Under the pieces are notes generated by a model. That model ran no database searches, was not told where the DNA came from, and saw only the letters and a list, made by a program, of their open reading frames with translations. A DNA stretch of 64,000 nucleotides, from positions 1 through 64,000 of the forward strand of contig NZ_CANMJE010000002.1 of the NCBI RefSeq assembly GCF_947498095.1, written 5' to 3'. Source of the stretch: an uncultured Shimia sp. (lineage in GTDB: Bacteria > Pseudomonadota > Alphaproteobacteria > Rhodobacterales > Rhodobacteraceae). Position 1 is the stretch's first letter; each line of letters begins with the position of its first letter. A program made the translations under genes and the position numbers. Below are positions 16,549 through 25,096 of this stretch, piece by piece.

Positions 16549-17084
16549 TACTTGCCCTTTAGCTGCGGGCTTAGACGTGCCATGCGGCTTTCTGGAGCCA
16601 GCCAGATACCGAAGAAACGTTTCTGAATTCCCGCAGAGTTCAGCGTGCAAACCTTGCGATTGTTCAGCCAAAGTGAGACCGCGTTCGACCCCTGCGAAGT
16701 TGCGGTGATCTCGTCACCCTTCTTCACGTCTCGATAACAAGTGGCGAGGTCTGCGCGCAGTTTGGCGTCGCTCGCGCTTTCTCCATTCATGCGCGTGATC
16801 TCGGTCATGGTGGCGTCGGTCAACTGATCCGCAGAAAAGCCCCGGCGATAGGTCAACCGCAGGGCCATTGGCGCCTGCCAGCGAAAGTCCGTGCCACCAG
16901 AAGTAAACAGCTCAGCATCATAAATCGCGATCCCGAGATAGCGCACAGTTACGCTGCCCAAACGCTCGGGGTTGCTAAGGCCGGTGCGCGCCACATCAGC
17001 GCGGGCGCCTGTCAGAAGAAGGGACAGCAACAGCAGGCCGGACAGGGCCGTGATACGGGCAGTGTCGGCGAGTTTAGTGCGCAT
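16548..17084 (-). CDS. Exported chalcone isomerase-like domain protein
   Basis: 178 residues with a signal peptide (TARITALSGLLLLSLLLTGARA). The mature domain matches the bacterial chalcone-isomerase-like fold: GSVTVRYLGIAIYDAELFT, MALRLTYRRGFSADQLTDAT and LNNRKVCTLNSAGIQKRFFGIWLAP. Some eukaryotic relatives bind fatty acids, so a periplasmic fatty-acid-binding role is plausible in this lipid operon, but that is inference. It overlaps the methyltransferase gene by 11 bases and the MFS gene by one. Confidence 0.75.
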   Translation of the reverse strand: MRTKLADTARITALSGLLLLSLLLTGARADVARTGLSNPERLGSVTVRYLGIAIYDAELFTSGGTDFRWQAPMALRLTYRRGFSADQLTDATMTEITRMNGESASDAKLRADLATCYRDVKKGDEITATSQGSNAVSLWLNNRKVCTLNSAGIQKRFFGIWLAPESRMARLSPQLKGK

Positions 17085-18234
17085 GAGCCATCTCCACTTG
17101 CAGGACGTTGGTTTGACCGACAGCAAAGGTGCCGGCACAGAGTTCCAGATAGTATTGCCAGTTGCGCAAGAAGGGCGTGTCATACCCCAAGGCCCGAATT
17201 TTGGGAGCTTGTGCCATCAACCGGTCCGCCCAAATGCGGCAGGTCTGGGCATAGTCCTGACCAAAGGCAAAGACATCGCGCACTTCAAGTCCCGCGGCGC
17301 GGGCCTGTTGGCGGATCGTCTGTTCTGACAAAAGCATGCCACCAGGAAAGGTGTATTGACGGATGTAATCCGAGTTGTTGCGATAGGTGTCAAAATAGTC
17401 GTCACGCACCGTGATCGCCTGAATGACCGCCCGGCCGTCAACCGCCAGATTGCGTTGCAGGGTCTGGAAGTAGCTTGGCCAATAGCGTTCGCCGACGGCT
17501 TCAATCATCTCAATAGACACGATGTTGTCGAACCGCCCGTGGGTCTTGCGGTAGTCCTGCAAAAGGATGTCCGCACGCCCGTCCAGCCGCGCGTCGGCAT
17601 AGCCGCGCTGGCTAGGCGAGATGGTGATGCCGGTCACATTGCGCCCTTGATCGGCAGCACGTTCAGCAAATCCACCCCAGCCGCACCCGACTTCGAGAAC
17701 CTGCTCTCCATCGGTCAAGCGATTGAGAACGCGGTCATACTTGCGGTTCTGAGCGCGCTCCAGATCATTGTCGCCATGCTCAAAGATCGCCGAGGAATAG
17801 GTCATGCCGTCGTCCAGCCACAAACGATAGAATTCGTTGCCAACGTCATAATGCGCCTTGATATTGCGCGAGGCCCCGCGTTCGGAATTGGCGCGCAGGA
17901 TGCGATCAACGGCGCGCATCTTTAGAGTTTGAAGTGGGCTGGGGCGGCCAAAGGTGCCAAGCGCATCACGGTTCTTCAGGGCAAACCCGATCAGGCCAGC
18001 GACCGACGAGGTTTCCCAGAGGCCCGCCACATAGGTTTCGCCCAGCCCAATGTCACCGCGTGCGGCAATAGAGGTGATCGCTGACCAGTCGCGGATGGTC
18101 AGGTCCGCCTCGGGGCCAGAGCCGCCAAAGTCGTGCACCTCACCTTCGGGTGTCTTCAGGCGCAGGCGTCCAGTGTCCAGCGAAGCGCAGGTGTTGAGAA
18201 AGTCGTGTTTGACCCGTTTGGTGATAAAACGCAT
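17074..18234 (-). CDS. Cyclopropane-fatty-acid synthase-like SAM methyltransferase
   Basis: 386 residues, the length of the Cfa family. The N-terminal lipid-binding part precedes the typical NIKAHYDVGNEFYRLWLDDG and TYSSAIFEHGDNDLERAQNR, then the SAM motif VLEVGCGWGGFAERAAD (near 178), SIEMIEAVGERYW and a C-terminal domain. It methylates an unsaturated phospholipid acyl chain. In R. sphaeroides, RpoE-controlled Cfa-like enzymes include CfaA and the furan-fatty-acid methylase UfaM. Which of these this corresponds to cannot be decided from sequence alone. Start ATG at 18234 overlaps the DUF1365 stop by one base. Confidence 0.9.
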   Translation of the reverse strand: MRFITKRVKHDFLNTCASLDTGRLRLKTPEGEVHDFGGSGPEADLTIRDWSAITSIAARGDIGLGETYVAGLWETSSVAGLIGFALKNRDALGTFGRPSPLQTLKMRAVDRILRANSERGASRNIKAHYDVGNEFYRLWLDDGMTYSSAIFEHGDNDLERAQNRKYDRVLNRLTDGEQVLEVGCGWGGFAERAADQGRNVTGITISPSQRGYADARLDGRADILLQDYRKTHGRFDNIVSIEMIEAVGERYWPSYFQTLQRNLAVDGRAVIQAITVRDDYFDTYRNNSDYIRQYTFPGGMLLSEQTIRQQARAAGLEVRDVFAFGQDYAQTCRIWADRLMAQAPKIRALGYDTPFLRNWQYYLELCAGTFAVGQTNVLQVEMAHAH

Positions 18235-18986
18235 TAGCTGATCTCCTGTTGAGGGGGGGCAGGGCGACGGCGAAACGGCGCGCCTTTGAGTTTCAGGCGC
18301 AGGGCCTGCCAATAGATGAGGGCAATGGTACGAACCGCACCTGTTGGGCGGCGCAGGGCACCCCAGATCAACGCGCGGTTGGTCAGGGGGCGCCGGGGGC
18401 CGGACAGGGTGGCGATCACGCCTTTGCCGTTGTTTTCATGGTCAATTCGGATCGCAATCCGGTCTTCACGAATATCAAATCGAAAGCTGTAGCGACCGTT
18501 GACCTCTTGAAAGGGCGAGACATGGAACAGTTTTGATGCTGTCAGCGTGTCAGATGGACCAATCGGGGCAAACTCTGGCAGGTGACACAAGTACGAATGG
18601 CGCTCGCCAAAGGTGTTGTTCACCTCGGCAATCACGGCCGTGAGACTGTCACCCTGATATGCCAGCCAAAAACTGACCGGGTTGAAGACTTTACCCAACA
18701 GCGTGGGCTGTGTGAGCAACAAAATCCGGCCGCGGTCAAACGGTGCACCGGCGCGGTCCAACATGTCTTCGGCCCAGGATACACCCCGACCTGATCCACG
18801 CTTGCCGCCATGATTGCGGTCCAGCACCGAAGTCAGGTTAAAGCCATTGCGCGAGAACAGCATAGGGCCGCGGATCGCGGCGGGATCAATCAGCACATAA
18901 TCCATGCTGTAGGTGAAGGCATTCTTCACCGACCCGCGCCGCGCGTGCGTGGTATGCGCTGCGATATGGTCCGGCCACCGGCTCAT
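18234..18986 (-). CDS. DUF1365 family protein
   Basis: 250 residues typical of DUF1365: TRRGSVKNAFTYSMDYVLID (residues 13-33), LLTQPTLLGKVFNPVSFWLA near 90, NNTFGERHSYL and KLFHVSPFQEVNGRYSFRF. This family occurs almost always between an amine-oxidase-like flavoprotein and a Cfa-like methyltransferase, as here, implying a shared role in modifying membrane lipids. Its biochemical activity is unknown. The stop overlaps the methyltransferase start by one base and its start overlaps the flavoprotein stop (ATGA). Confidence 0.9.
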   Translation of the reverse strand: MSRWPDHIAAHTTHARRGSVKNAFTYSMDYVLIDPAAIRGPMLFSRNGFNLTSVLDRNHGGKRGSGRGVSWAEDMLDRAGAPFDRGRILLLTQPTLLGKVFNPVSFWLAYQGDSLTAVIAEVNNTFGERHSYLCHLPEFAPIGPSDTLTASKLFHVSPFQEVNGRYSFRFDIREDRIAIRIDHENNGKGVIATLSGPRRPLTNRALIWGALRRPTGAVRTIALIYWQALRLKLKGAPFRRRPAPPQQEIS

Positions 18987-20275
18987 GCGGCGACCTTGAC
19001 CCGGGCGATTTGGGCGTTGATCTCACGCGTCGCACGAACAGCGCTTGCAAACCCATCTTCATGGAACCCGTGACGCATCCAGGCACCCGCGAACCATGTT
19101 GCGTTGCTGCCCTGCATGTCTGCGAGCCGTTTTTGGGCTGACAATGCTGGCCCATCAAACACCGGGTGGCGAAAGACGTTGTGATCGTAGATCAGCTCGT
19201 CCCGAATTTCGGAATAAGGGTTTAGCGAGATGAACATCGGATCGTTTTCAGGAATGTTCTGCAAACGGTTCATCCAATAGGTCACACCGATCTCGGGTCG
19301 TGTATCGAGGGCTTTGGCCTTGTAGACCCAGCTCGACCAGCAGGCGCGGCGACGGGGCATCTGTGCCTCGTCACGGTGCAGAATGATCGTGTTGTCCTGA
19401 AAGCGAACATCCGAAAGAGCAGCCTTTTCGGCAGCACTGGGTGCGGACAAGAGGTTCAGTGACTGGTCTGGGTGGCAGGCCATGATGATCTGGTCAAACC
19501 GCTCGGCCCCACGCTCGGAATGTACCGTCACACCGGCACTATCGCGGTCAATCTTGCGGACGGGCGTGTTGGGGCGCAAATCAGCACCTTGCGCTTCAAG
19601 GTGGGCGGTCAGGCGTTTCACATATTCAATGCTGCCTCCGTTTACGGTCCACCACTGGTGCTGCTTACGCTCCAAGAGCGAGTGGTTGCGGAAAAACGTC
19701 ACCAACGTGCGGGCTGGAAAATCCCGAATGCCCTCGGTTGGGGTGGACCAGATCGCGCCGCAGATCGGCATCAGATAGTAGCGCTGGAACCAGTCGCCGA
19801 GGTTCAGTTCCTTGACCAGATCGGCGATGGTGACATCGTCGGTCTTGGCCACGTCTTCAGCGCGGGCATTAAATGTCACGATATCCCGCACCATCCGCGC
19901 AAAGGCAGGGCGCGCAATGTTGCGGCGTTGGGCGAACAACGCGTTGATCGAATACAGCGCATATTCCACGGCACCATCATCGATTGTTGCCCCAAAGGTC
20001 ATGTCGCTCTTTTCAACGGGCACGTCGAGATCGCGAAACATTCCCGTCAAATGCGGATAGTTCACATAGTTAAAGACGATGAACCCGGTATCGACCGGTT
20101 GATCCGCATTGCGCCCCGCTACGATGGTGCGGGCATGCCCACCAAGCCGCGGTGCTGCCTCGAACAAAGTAACGTCGGCGTTGGCCGTCAGCAGGTAGGC
20201 AGATGCCAATCCGGAAATTCCGCCGCCAACAATTGCAACGCGGGGGCGACCTGTATTTGGGATATCAAAAGACAT
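18983..20275 (-). CDS. FAD-dependent amine-oxidase-like oxidoreductase, first gene of the RpoE-driven operon
   Basis: 430 residues. The FAD-binding motif VAIVGGGISGLASAYLL (residues 13-29), then FEAAPRLGGHARTI, is the flavin amine oxidase/phytoene desaturase type. Later motifs are VDTGFIVFNYVNYPHLTGMF, YYLMPICGAIWSTP and ATWFAGAWMRHGFHEDGFAS. It probably oxidises or desaturates a lipid acyl chain. The R. sphaeroides furan-fatty-acid pathway uses such RpoE-controlled enzymes together with a Cfa-like methylase. It heads the operon 25 bases beyond the -10 element of an RpoE-type promoter. Confidence 0.87.
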   Translation of the reverse strand: MSFDIPNTGRPRVAIVGGGISGLASAYLLTANADVTLFEAAPRLGGHARTIVAGRNADQPVDTGFIVFNYVNYPHLTGMFRDLDVPVEKSDMTFGATIDDGAVEYALYSINALFAQRRNIARPAFARMVRDIVTFNARAEDVAKTDDVTIADLVKELNLGDWFQRYYLMPICGAIWSTPTEGIRDFPARTLVTFFRNHSLLERKQHQWWTVNGGSIEYVKRLTAHLEAQGADLRPNTPVRKIDRDSAGVTVHSERGAERFDQIIMACHPDQSLNLLSAPSAAEKAALSDVRFQDNTIILHRDEAQMPRRRACWSSWVYKAKALDTRPEIGVTYWMNRLQNIPENDPMFISLNPYSEIRDELIYDHNVFRHPVFDGPALSAQKRLADMQGSNATWFAGAWMRHGFHEDGFASAVRATREINAQIARVKVAA

Positions 20276-20298
20276 TGTTTCTCCGTTTGGTTTTCAAA

Positions 20299-20327
20299 AG
20301 TTACGAGGCCGGTTCAAAGCCGGATCA
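20299..20327 (-). promoter_or_regulatory. RpoE (sigma-E) promoter of the lipid-modification operon
   Basis: On the minus strand TGATCC (plus 20322-20327) is followed by exactly 17 bases and then GTAACT (plus 20299-20304), leading to the ATG at 20275. This matches the Rhodobacter-type group 11 ECF sigma consensus TGATCC-N17-GTAA and the divergent rpoE promoter 26 bases away. Confidence 0.88.
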
Positions 20328-20352
20328 AAAAAAGAAAAAATTGTTTTTGGAG

Positions 20353-20381
20353 TGATCCAAACGCGGACCTGCTCCGTAATC
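20353..20381 (+). promoter_or_regulatory. Autoregulated RpoE (sigma-E) promoter of rpoE-chrR
   Basis: TGATCC (20353-20358), a 17-base spacer, then GTAATC (20376-20381). The rpoE ATG lies at 20462 after GGAGAGGAC. The spacing and both boxes match the promoter of the opposite operon. Autoregulation of rpoE is established in R. sphaeroides. Confidence 0.9.
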
Positions 20382-20461
20382 CTCCCATGTTGAACGCAAC
20401 GACTGAGTTAAAGGGCCCCTCAGCGGCTGTGACGGGTTTCCGGTCTGCCGCAGGAGAGGAC

Positions 20462-21025
20462 ATGTCTCAAAAGTCGGGCGAAATGAGTGAACAGACGGTT
20501 TGGATGCTGGCCGTGCGGGATGACCGCAACAAGTCAGCCTTTGCGGCGCTGTTTGATTATTTCGCACCGCGTTTGAAAGGAATGCTTATGCGGGGTGGCC
20601 TTCAGGCCAGTCTTGCCGAAGAAGTGGTACAGGACACGATGCTTGCAGTTTGGCGAAAAGCTCATCTGTTTGACCCGCACCGGGCGCAAGTCTCGGGCTG
20701 GGTCTATCAGATTGCGCGCAATCGCCAGATCGACGTGCTGAGAAAAGAACGGCGCCCGATCCCTGAGGAAATGCGGGGGGATGACGTGCAGGAAGATGAC
20801 AGCCTGCAGATTGTGGCCCTGGAACAGGATACGGCGCGTCTTCGCAAGGCGTTGCAATGTTTGTCACCCGAACAACGTACGCTCGTAGAGCAAGCGTATT
20901 TGGGTGACATGAGTCATTCGGAACTGCACGCCCAGACGGGCCTGCCATTAGGGACAATAAAATCGCGTATCCGGTTAGGGCTAGAGCGCCTGCGCCGGGA
21001 ATTGGGAAACGAGCAAAGTTTATGA
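20462..21025 (+). CDS. rpoE: ECF sigma factor RpoE (singlet-oxygen response type)
   Basis: 187 residues. The sigma-2 domain includes AALFDYFAPRLKGML, EEVVQDTMLAVWRKAHLFDP and VSGWVYQIARNRQIDVLR (roughly 20-95). The sigma-4 domain has LSPEQRTLVEQAYLGDMSHS and TGLPLGTIKSRIRLGLERLR (125-180). In Rhodobacter this factor directs transcription in response to singlet oxygen and related oxidants when ChrR releases it. The start at 20462 (MSQKSGEMSEQ) has an excellent ribosome site. A longer frame running back through the promoter is not credible. It overlaps chrR by 4 bases. Confidence 0.95.
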   Translation: MSQKSGEMSEQTVWMLAVRDDRNKSAFAALFDYFAPRLKGMLMRGGLQASLAEEVVQDTMLAVWRKAHLFDPHRAQVSGWVYQIARNRQIDVLRKERRPIPEEMRGDDVQEDDSLQIVALEQDTARLRKALQCLSPEQRTLVEQAYLGDMSHSELHAQTGLPLGTIKSRIRLGLERLRRELGNEQSL

Positions 21026-21657
21026 GTAGTATTCGTCATCATATCCCCGAGAGCCTGTTGGCCTCTTATGCATCGGGTGAGTTGTCATATGCCTTTTCGA
21101 TGGTTGTGGCCGCCCATGTCTCTATGTGTGCAGAGTGCCGTGCACGTCTGGTCACACATGAAACCGTGGGTGGCGTGCTTTTGGATGAAGAGCACCATTC
21201 GACTGTGACCTCTGGGTTGCGATCTCGTGTGCTCGATATGTTGGACACACCGCAACCCGTACGCCCCGCGCCGCGCCGCATGGGAGTATTCCCCGGTCCC
21301 GTGGCCGAGGCGCTGTCCTATGGTGAACCGAAATGGCGTCGTTTGGGCGCAGGTGTCCGACAGACCGTGCTGAAGCGCTCGGACGAAGAGTCTGTTCGGC
21401 TTTTGTACATCCCGGCAGGGCAGGCCGTGCCAGATCACGGTCACAACGGGCTTGAGCTGACACTGGTGCTTCAGGGTGCGTTTTCAGATGAAACCGGAAC
21501 CTTTGGGGTCGGAGATGTCGAGGTTGCGGATGATGAACTGGAGCACACGCCCGTTGCAGCCGAGGGCGATGCCTGTATCTGTCTAGCGGCCACGGATGCT
21601 CAGTTGAAGTTCAACGCTTTTGTTCCTCGACTGTTGCAGCCTGTGCTTGGCATCTGA
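21022..21657 (+). CDS. chrR: ChrR zinc anti-sigma factor
   Basis: 211 residues. The N-terminal ZAS domain holds His6/7, His32, Cys36 and Cys39 (HVSMCAEC) and should bind zinc and RpoE. The C-terminal cupin has His139, His141, Glu145 and His175 (PDHGHNGLELTLVLQGAF and DELEHTP), the zinc site needed for the singlet-oxygen response in R. sphaeroides. A Cys-x-Cys pair lies at 185-187, also as in that protein. Every functional residue expected is therefore present. It is translationally coupled to rpoE (ATGA overlap). Confidence 0.95.
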   Translation: MSSIRHHIPESLLASYASGELSYAFSMVVAAHVSMCAECRARLVTHETVGGVLLDEEHHSTVTSGLRSRVLDMLDTPQPVRPAPRRMGVFPGPVAEALSYGEPKWRRLGAGVRQTVLKRSDEESVRLLYIPAGQAVPDHGHNGLELTLVLQGAFSDETGTFGVGDVEVADDELEHTPVAAEGDACICLAATDAQLKFNAFVPRLLQPVLGI

Positions 21658-21854
21658 AAGCCTGACGCGACAACCGTGAGCGGTTGACCCAAAATCCCAA
21701 ACCATTGGCCACTGCGCACATGTGCTGGCCGGCCTGCGCCCTCATTTGAGGATCAACAGTTGATCCCAAACGTCGATGCAGTCGGCCCGGGTCTGATCAG
21801 ATCAGGTGGCGGCGTGCTGGGGACGCATAGGCTGCATTTAACGTGCGGGAACGG

Positions 21855-21888
21855 AAAAGGGGCCTTCGAGAGAGGCCCCTTTTCTTTT
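21855..21888. terminator. Bidirectional terminator between chrR and metG
   Basis: AAAAGGGGCCT (21855-21865) pairs perfectly with AGGCCCCTTTT (21873-21883), flanked by T-rich tracts on the plus side and by the A-run read as T on the minus side. It lies between two convergent genes and can end both transcripts. Confidence 0.9.
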
Positions 21889-21906
21889 TGCAATTGGATT
21901 GGTGGA

Positions 21907-23619
21907 TCAGTCTCGCGTTCCGGCGAAACGCGCCTGCCAGTCTTCGCGTTCCTCATCCGTGATTTTGCGGAAGGTCACATCCGGTACTGTAAAGGCATGG
22001 CCCGGCGCCAGCGCTTCCAATGCGGCAGGCACATCGTCTGGCCAGCTCTCATCCGTCGTTTGCATGGCTGCCATCAGCGCGTCTTTGGCGTCTGGAATGA
22101 ACGGCGAGGATAAAACTGCATAAAGCCGGATCAGGTTCAGCGCGAGACGGATTTGCATGGCCGCTGTTTCTGGATCTTCCTTGAAGGTCGACCAAGGGGC
22201 AGCGTTTTGCAGGTATTCATTGCCCGCCACCCAGATCGCCCGCAGCTCTTGCGCCGACTTGCGGACCTCCATTGCGGCCATATGGTCTTCATAGGCGCGG
22301 ATACGGGTGGTGAGTTCTGCAATCAGGGCGTTTTCGTTTTCGCCGCAAACCCCGCCTGAGGGCACTTCTTCACCGAACTTCGAGCGGCAGAACTTGGTCA
22401 CGCGGCTCACAAAATTGCCCAACACGTCGGCAAGGTCTTTGTTCACCGATTGTTGGAAGTTTTCCCATGTGAACTCGCTGTCGCTGCTCTCCGGCGCATG
22501 GGAAAGAAGCCACCAACGCCAATAGTCCGCTGGCAGGATTTCCAGCGCCTGATCCATGAATACACCGCGTCCGCGCGAGGTCGAGAACTGGCCGCCGTCA
22601 TAGTTCAGGTAATTAAACGACTTGATGTAGTCCACCAGCTTCCACGGCTCTCCCGAGCCCAGAATGGTCGACGGGAAAGACAGCGTGTGGAACGGCACAT
22701 TATCCTTGCCCATGAACTGGGTATAGGTCACGTCGTCGGCGCCTTTGTCGGTGCGCCACCAGCGCTCCCAATCGGTGCCTTTTCCCGCGCCGACCCATTC
22801 CTGACTGCACGCGATGTATTCGATAGGCGCATCGAACCAGACGTAGAACACTTTGCCTTCCATGCCGGGCCAGACATCGTCGCCCTTCATGACCGGCACG
22901 CCCCAGTCGAGGTCACGGGTGATGCCACGGTCTTGAAGCCCATCGCCATCGTTCAACCATTTGTTGGCGATCGAGGTCGTCAGGATGGGCCAATCCGTCT
23001 TGCTATCAATCCACGCCTGCAGCTTCTCGCGCATCTGGCTTTGACACAGAAACAGGTGTTTGGTTTCACGCTCTTCCAGATCGGTCGAGCCGGAGATCGT
23101 GGAACGTGGATTGATCAGGTCCGTTGGATCCAGCTGTTTGGTGCAGTTGTCACATTGGTCGCCGCGCGCATCTTCAAAGCCGCAGTTGGGGCAGGTGCCC
23201 TCGATATAGCGATCCGGCAAAAAACGCCCATCGGCGTTAGAAAACATCTGCTTTTCGCTGACTTCGCGGATCAGTCCGGCGTCATCCAGACGGCCTGCGA
23301 AATGCTGTGTCAGCTTGTGGTTTTCCGGGCTCGAGGAGCGGCCAAAGTGGTCAAACGACAACCGGAACCCCTCGGCGATCTTTGCCTGCACAGCCCACAT
23401 CTCGGCGCAATAGTCTGCCACCGGTTTGTCCGCCTTGGCAGCGGCGAGTTCGGCCGGGGTGCCATGTTCATCTGTCGAGCACAGGAACAGCACCTCGTTG
23501 CCGCGGGCGCGCTGGTAGCGGGCGAACAGATCGGCGGGCAACTGGCTGCCCACAAGATTGCCCAAATGCTTGATGCCATTGATATAGGGAATGGCCGAAG
23601 TGATTAGGTGGCGCGCCAT
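21907..23619 (-). CDS. metG: Methionyl-tRNA synthetase
   Basis: 570 residues, class I synthetase charging tRNA-Met with methionine. The HIGH motif appears as KHLGNLVG (near residue 17), followed by STDEHGTP. A zinc knuckle is present as [17 protein letters not shown]. The KMSKS loop is replaced by FSTSRGRG (near 343), a form I know from other alphaproteobacterial MetG proteins. The anticodon-binding helical domain follows. No C-terminal tRNA-binding EMAPII domain is present, in keeping with the length. The start [15 protein letters not shown] is canonical. Confidence 0.95.
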   Translation of the reverse strand: MARHLITSAIPYINGIKHLGNLVGSQLPADLFARYQRARGNEVLFLCSTDEHGTPAELAAAKADKPVADYCAEMWAVQAKIAEGFRLSFDHFGRSSSPENHKLTQHFAGRLDDAGLIREVSEKQMFSNADGRFLPDRYIEGTCPNCGFEDARGDQCDNCTKQLDPTDLINPRSTISGSTDLEERETKHLFLCQSQMREKLQAWIDSKTDWPILTTSIANKWLNDGDGLQDRGITRDLDWGVPVMKGDDVWPGMEGKVFYVWFDAPIEYIACSQEWVGAGKGTDWERWWRTDKGADDVTYTQFMGKDNVPFHTLSFPSTILGSGEPWKLVDYIKSFNYLNYDGGQFSTSRGRGVFMDQALEILPADYWRWWLLSHAPESSDSEFTWENFQQSVNKDLADVLGNFVSRVTKFCRSKFGEEVPSGGVCGENENALIAELTTRIRAYEDHMAAMEVRKSAQELRAIWVAGNEYLQNAAPWSTFKEDPETAAMQIRLALNLIRLYAVLSSPFIPDAKDALMAAMQTTDESWPDDVPAALEALAPGHAFTVPDVTFRKITDEEREDWQARFAGTRD

Positions 23620-23683
23620 GAAAACGTCCTCTGGTCTCGTGTTGCGCTTCGTCTAGCCCAAAGCTGCGCGCAGTGCCAGTGGG

Positions 23684-24931
23684 TTAAGCGCCGTCTTCCC
23701 CCTCGGGAGCGCGCTTTTCGCGCTGGCGTCCCATCAGGCGGCCAATGGTGAACGAGGTGCGCGGCGCATAGACATAGCGCGTACGGTTGCCGCCTGAATC
23801 CCGCACCCGCATCCGGCTAAGACCAAATGCGATCAGGATCGCATGCCCCACTGCGATCATCATGAACAGGGCGGCTGGTCCAAACCAGTCAATCAGGCTC
23901 GACGCCACAAGGGGCGCCGCAATCGCGCCGAGGGCATAAAAGAACATCAAGGCGGCGGCCAGTTCGACCCGTTCCTCTGAGGTGGCAAAGTCGTTGGCAT
24001 GGGCGGCGGCCACCGAATAGATCGGAAAGGCGGTAAGACCGAACAGACCGGCATTCAACATGATAATCGTTGTACTCGACGGGCCCAGAAAGATCGTCAC
24101 GAAACAGGACAGAACAGCCGCTGCAGACAACCAGATCAGCACCCAGCGGCGGTCAAACTTGTCCGCCAGCCAGCCCACCGGATATTGCGCCAGCGCGCCG
24201 CCCAAGACAAAGGCCGCGAGGAACCAGGCGATCTGCTCGACCGCCAGCCCGACTTCGGCGCCATAAACAGGGCCAACCATGCGGAAACTGGCAGAGCTCA
24301 GCGCGGCGACAACAACCCCGGCGGCGGCAAGCGGAGAGCTTGCCACAGCCAGCATAGGCCGCAGTCTTGGGGCGTCCGGGGTTTCGGGCTGCGCGGATTT
24401 TGACAGCGTCAGTGGCAGAAGCGCGGCACAACAGATGATGGCCAACAGGTTGTATGAGACGTATGAGGCAGGCTCGAGCACGCTGATCACCATCTGCGCG
24501 CAGAGCGATCCGCCCATATCCACGATCCGGTAGGTGCCCATGGCGCGTCCGCGAGTCTCGTTGGTGACCTTGGCCTGTAACCAGGCTTCGACCACTGTGT
24601 AGCAGCCCGCCACGCAAAGACCGGAGGCAATCCGCATGATTGCCCAGCCCCAAGGATCAATCCACAGGAAGTGTGCGATCAGGCTGATCGCACCTGTGGC
24701 GGTAAAGGCCGCAAAGGCCCGCGAATGGCCAACGCTGCCCATCAGACGCGGCGCCCACCAGCAACCGATAAAGAAACCCAGGAAATGCGCCGATCCCAAA
24801 AGACCGATCTGCGCGGTGCTGAACCCAAGGGTGATCCCGGACAAGACATCCAGCGGCCCCACGCCTCCGGTGGCAAGCTGCATCAGGGCGACCGACAGGA
24901 ACAGGGCAGAGAAGGAAATCAGCATACGCAT
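23684..24931 (-). CDS. MFS transporter (YfcJ/UMF-like)
   Basis: 415 residues with 12 predicted helices. It begins MRMLISFSALFLSVALMQLA. Conserved MFS elements include GCWWAPRLMGSVGHSRAFA (motif A region) and ETRGRAMGTYRIVDMGGSL. A cytoplasmic tail of about 40 residues, rich in Arg (RMRVRDSGGNRTRYVYAPR), follows the last helix. The protein resembles Rhodobacteraceae MFS proteins in the sugar-phosphate or drug-efflux type, but the substrate cannot be read. It lies 64 bases upstream of metG on the same strand. The start at 24931 removes an unlikely 36-residue basic extension. Confidence 0.82.
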   Translation of the reverse strand: MRMLISFSALFLSVALMQLATGGVGPLDVLSGITLGFSTAQIGLLGSAHFLGFFIGCWWAPRLMGSVGHSRAFAAFTATGAISLIAHFLWIDPWGWAIMRIASGLCVAGCYTVVEAWLQAKVTNETRGRAMGTYRIVDMGGSLCAQMVISVLEPASYVSYNLLAIICCAALLPLTLSKSAQPETPDAPRLRPMLAVASSPLAAAGVVVAALSSASFRMVGPVYGAEVGLAVEQIAWFLAAFVLGGALAQYPVGWLADKFDRRWVLIWLSAAAVLSCFVTIFLGPSSTTIIMLNAGLFGLTAFPIYSVAAAHANDFATSEERVELAAALMFFYALGAIAAPLVASSLIDWFGPAALFMMIAVGHAILIAFGLSRMRVRDSGGNRTRYVYAPRTSFTIGRLMGRQREKRAPEGEDGA

Positions 24932-25023
24932 AATCGCCGACCTTCCCCCGCGGAACAGGTAACGGCAAGCGGGTATTCGACAGACCCATGTCGTTTTTGG
25001 GGGTTTGTCCCGATTTCTGTGTG

Positions 25024-25090
25024 CCCCAAGGCGTTTCAAAACGCCTTGGGCAAGCGGTTTGCAAACCGCTTGGAAGCCGCTTGCAAACGG
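25024..25090. repeat. Two consecutive palindromes with a third partial copy
   Basis: CCCAAGGCGTTT and AAACGCCTTGGG form one near-perfect inverted repeat (25025-25050). Directly after it CAAGCGGTTTG and CAAACCGCTTG form a perfect 22-base palindrome (25051-25072). A degenerate half, GCCGCTTGCAAACGG, follows (25077-25090). They lie between imuA and the MFS gene, downstream of imuA. There is no T-run, so they resemble REP-like or folded 3' UTR elements more than terminators. Confidence 0.6.
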
Positions 25091-25096
25091 ATTGGG

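Noticed and set aside
19472-20461. 330-codon extension of RpoE
   Set aside because: It runs antisense through the flavin oxidoreductase and across the mapped promoter elements; sigma factors of this group are about 180 residues.
22450-23607. 385-codon plus-strand frame over metG
   Set aside because: Antisense to a complete methionyl-tRNA synthetase with all motifs.
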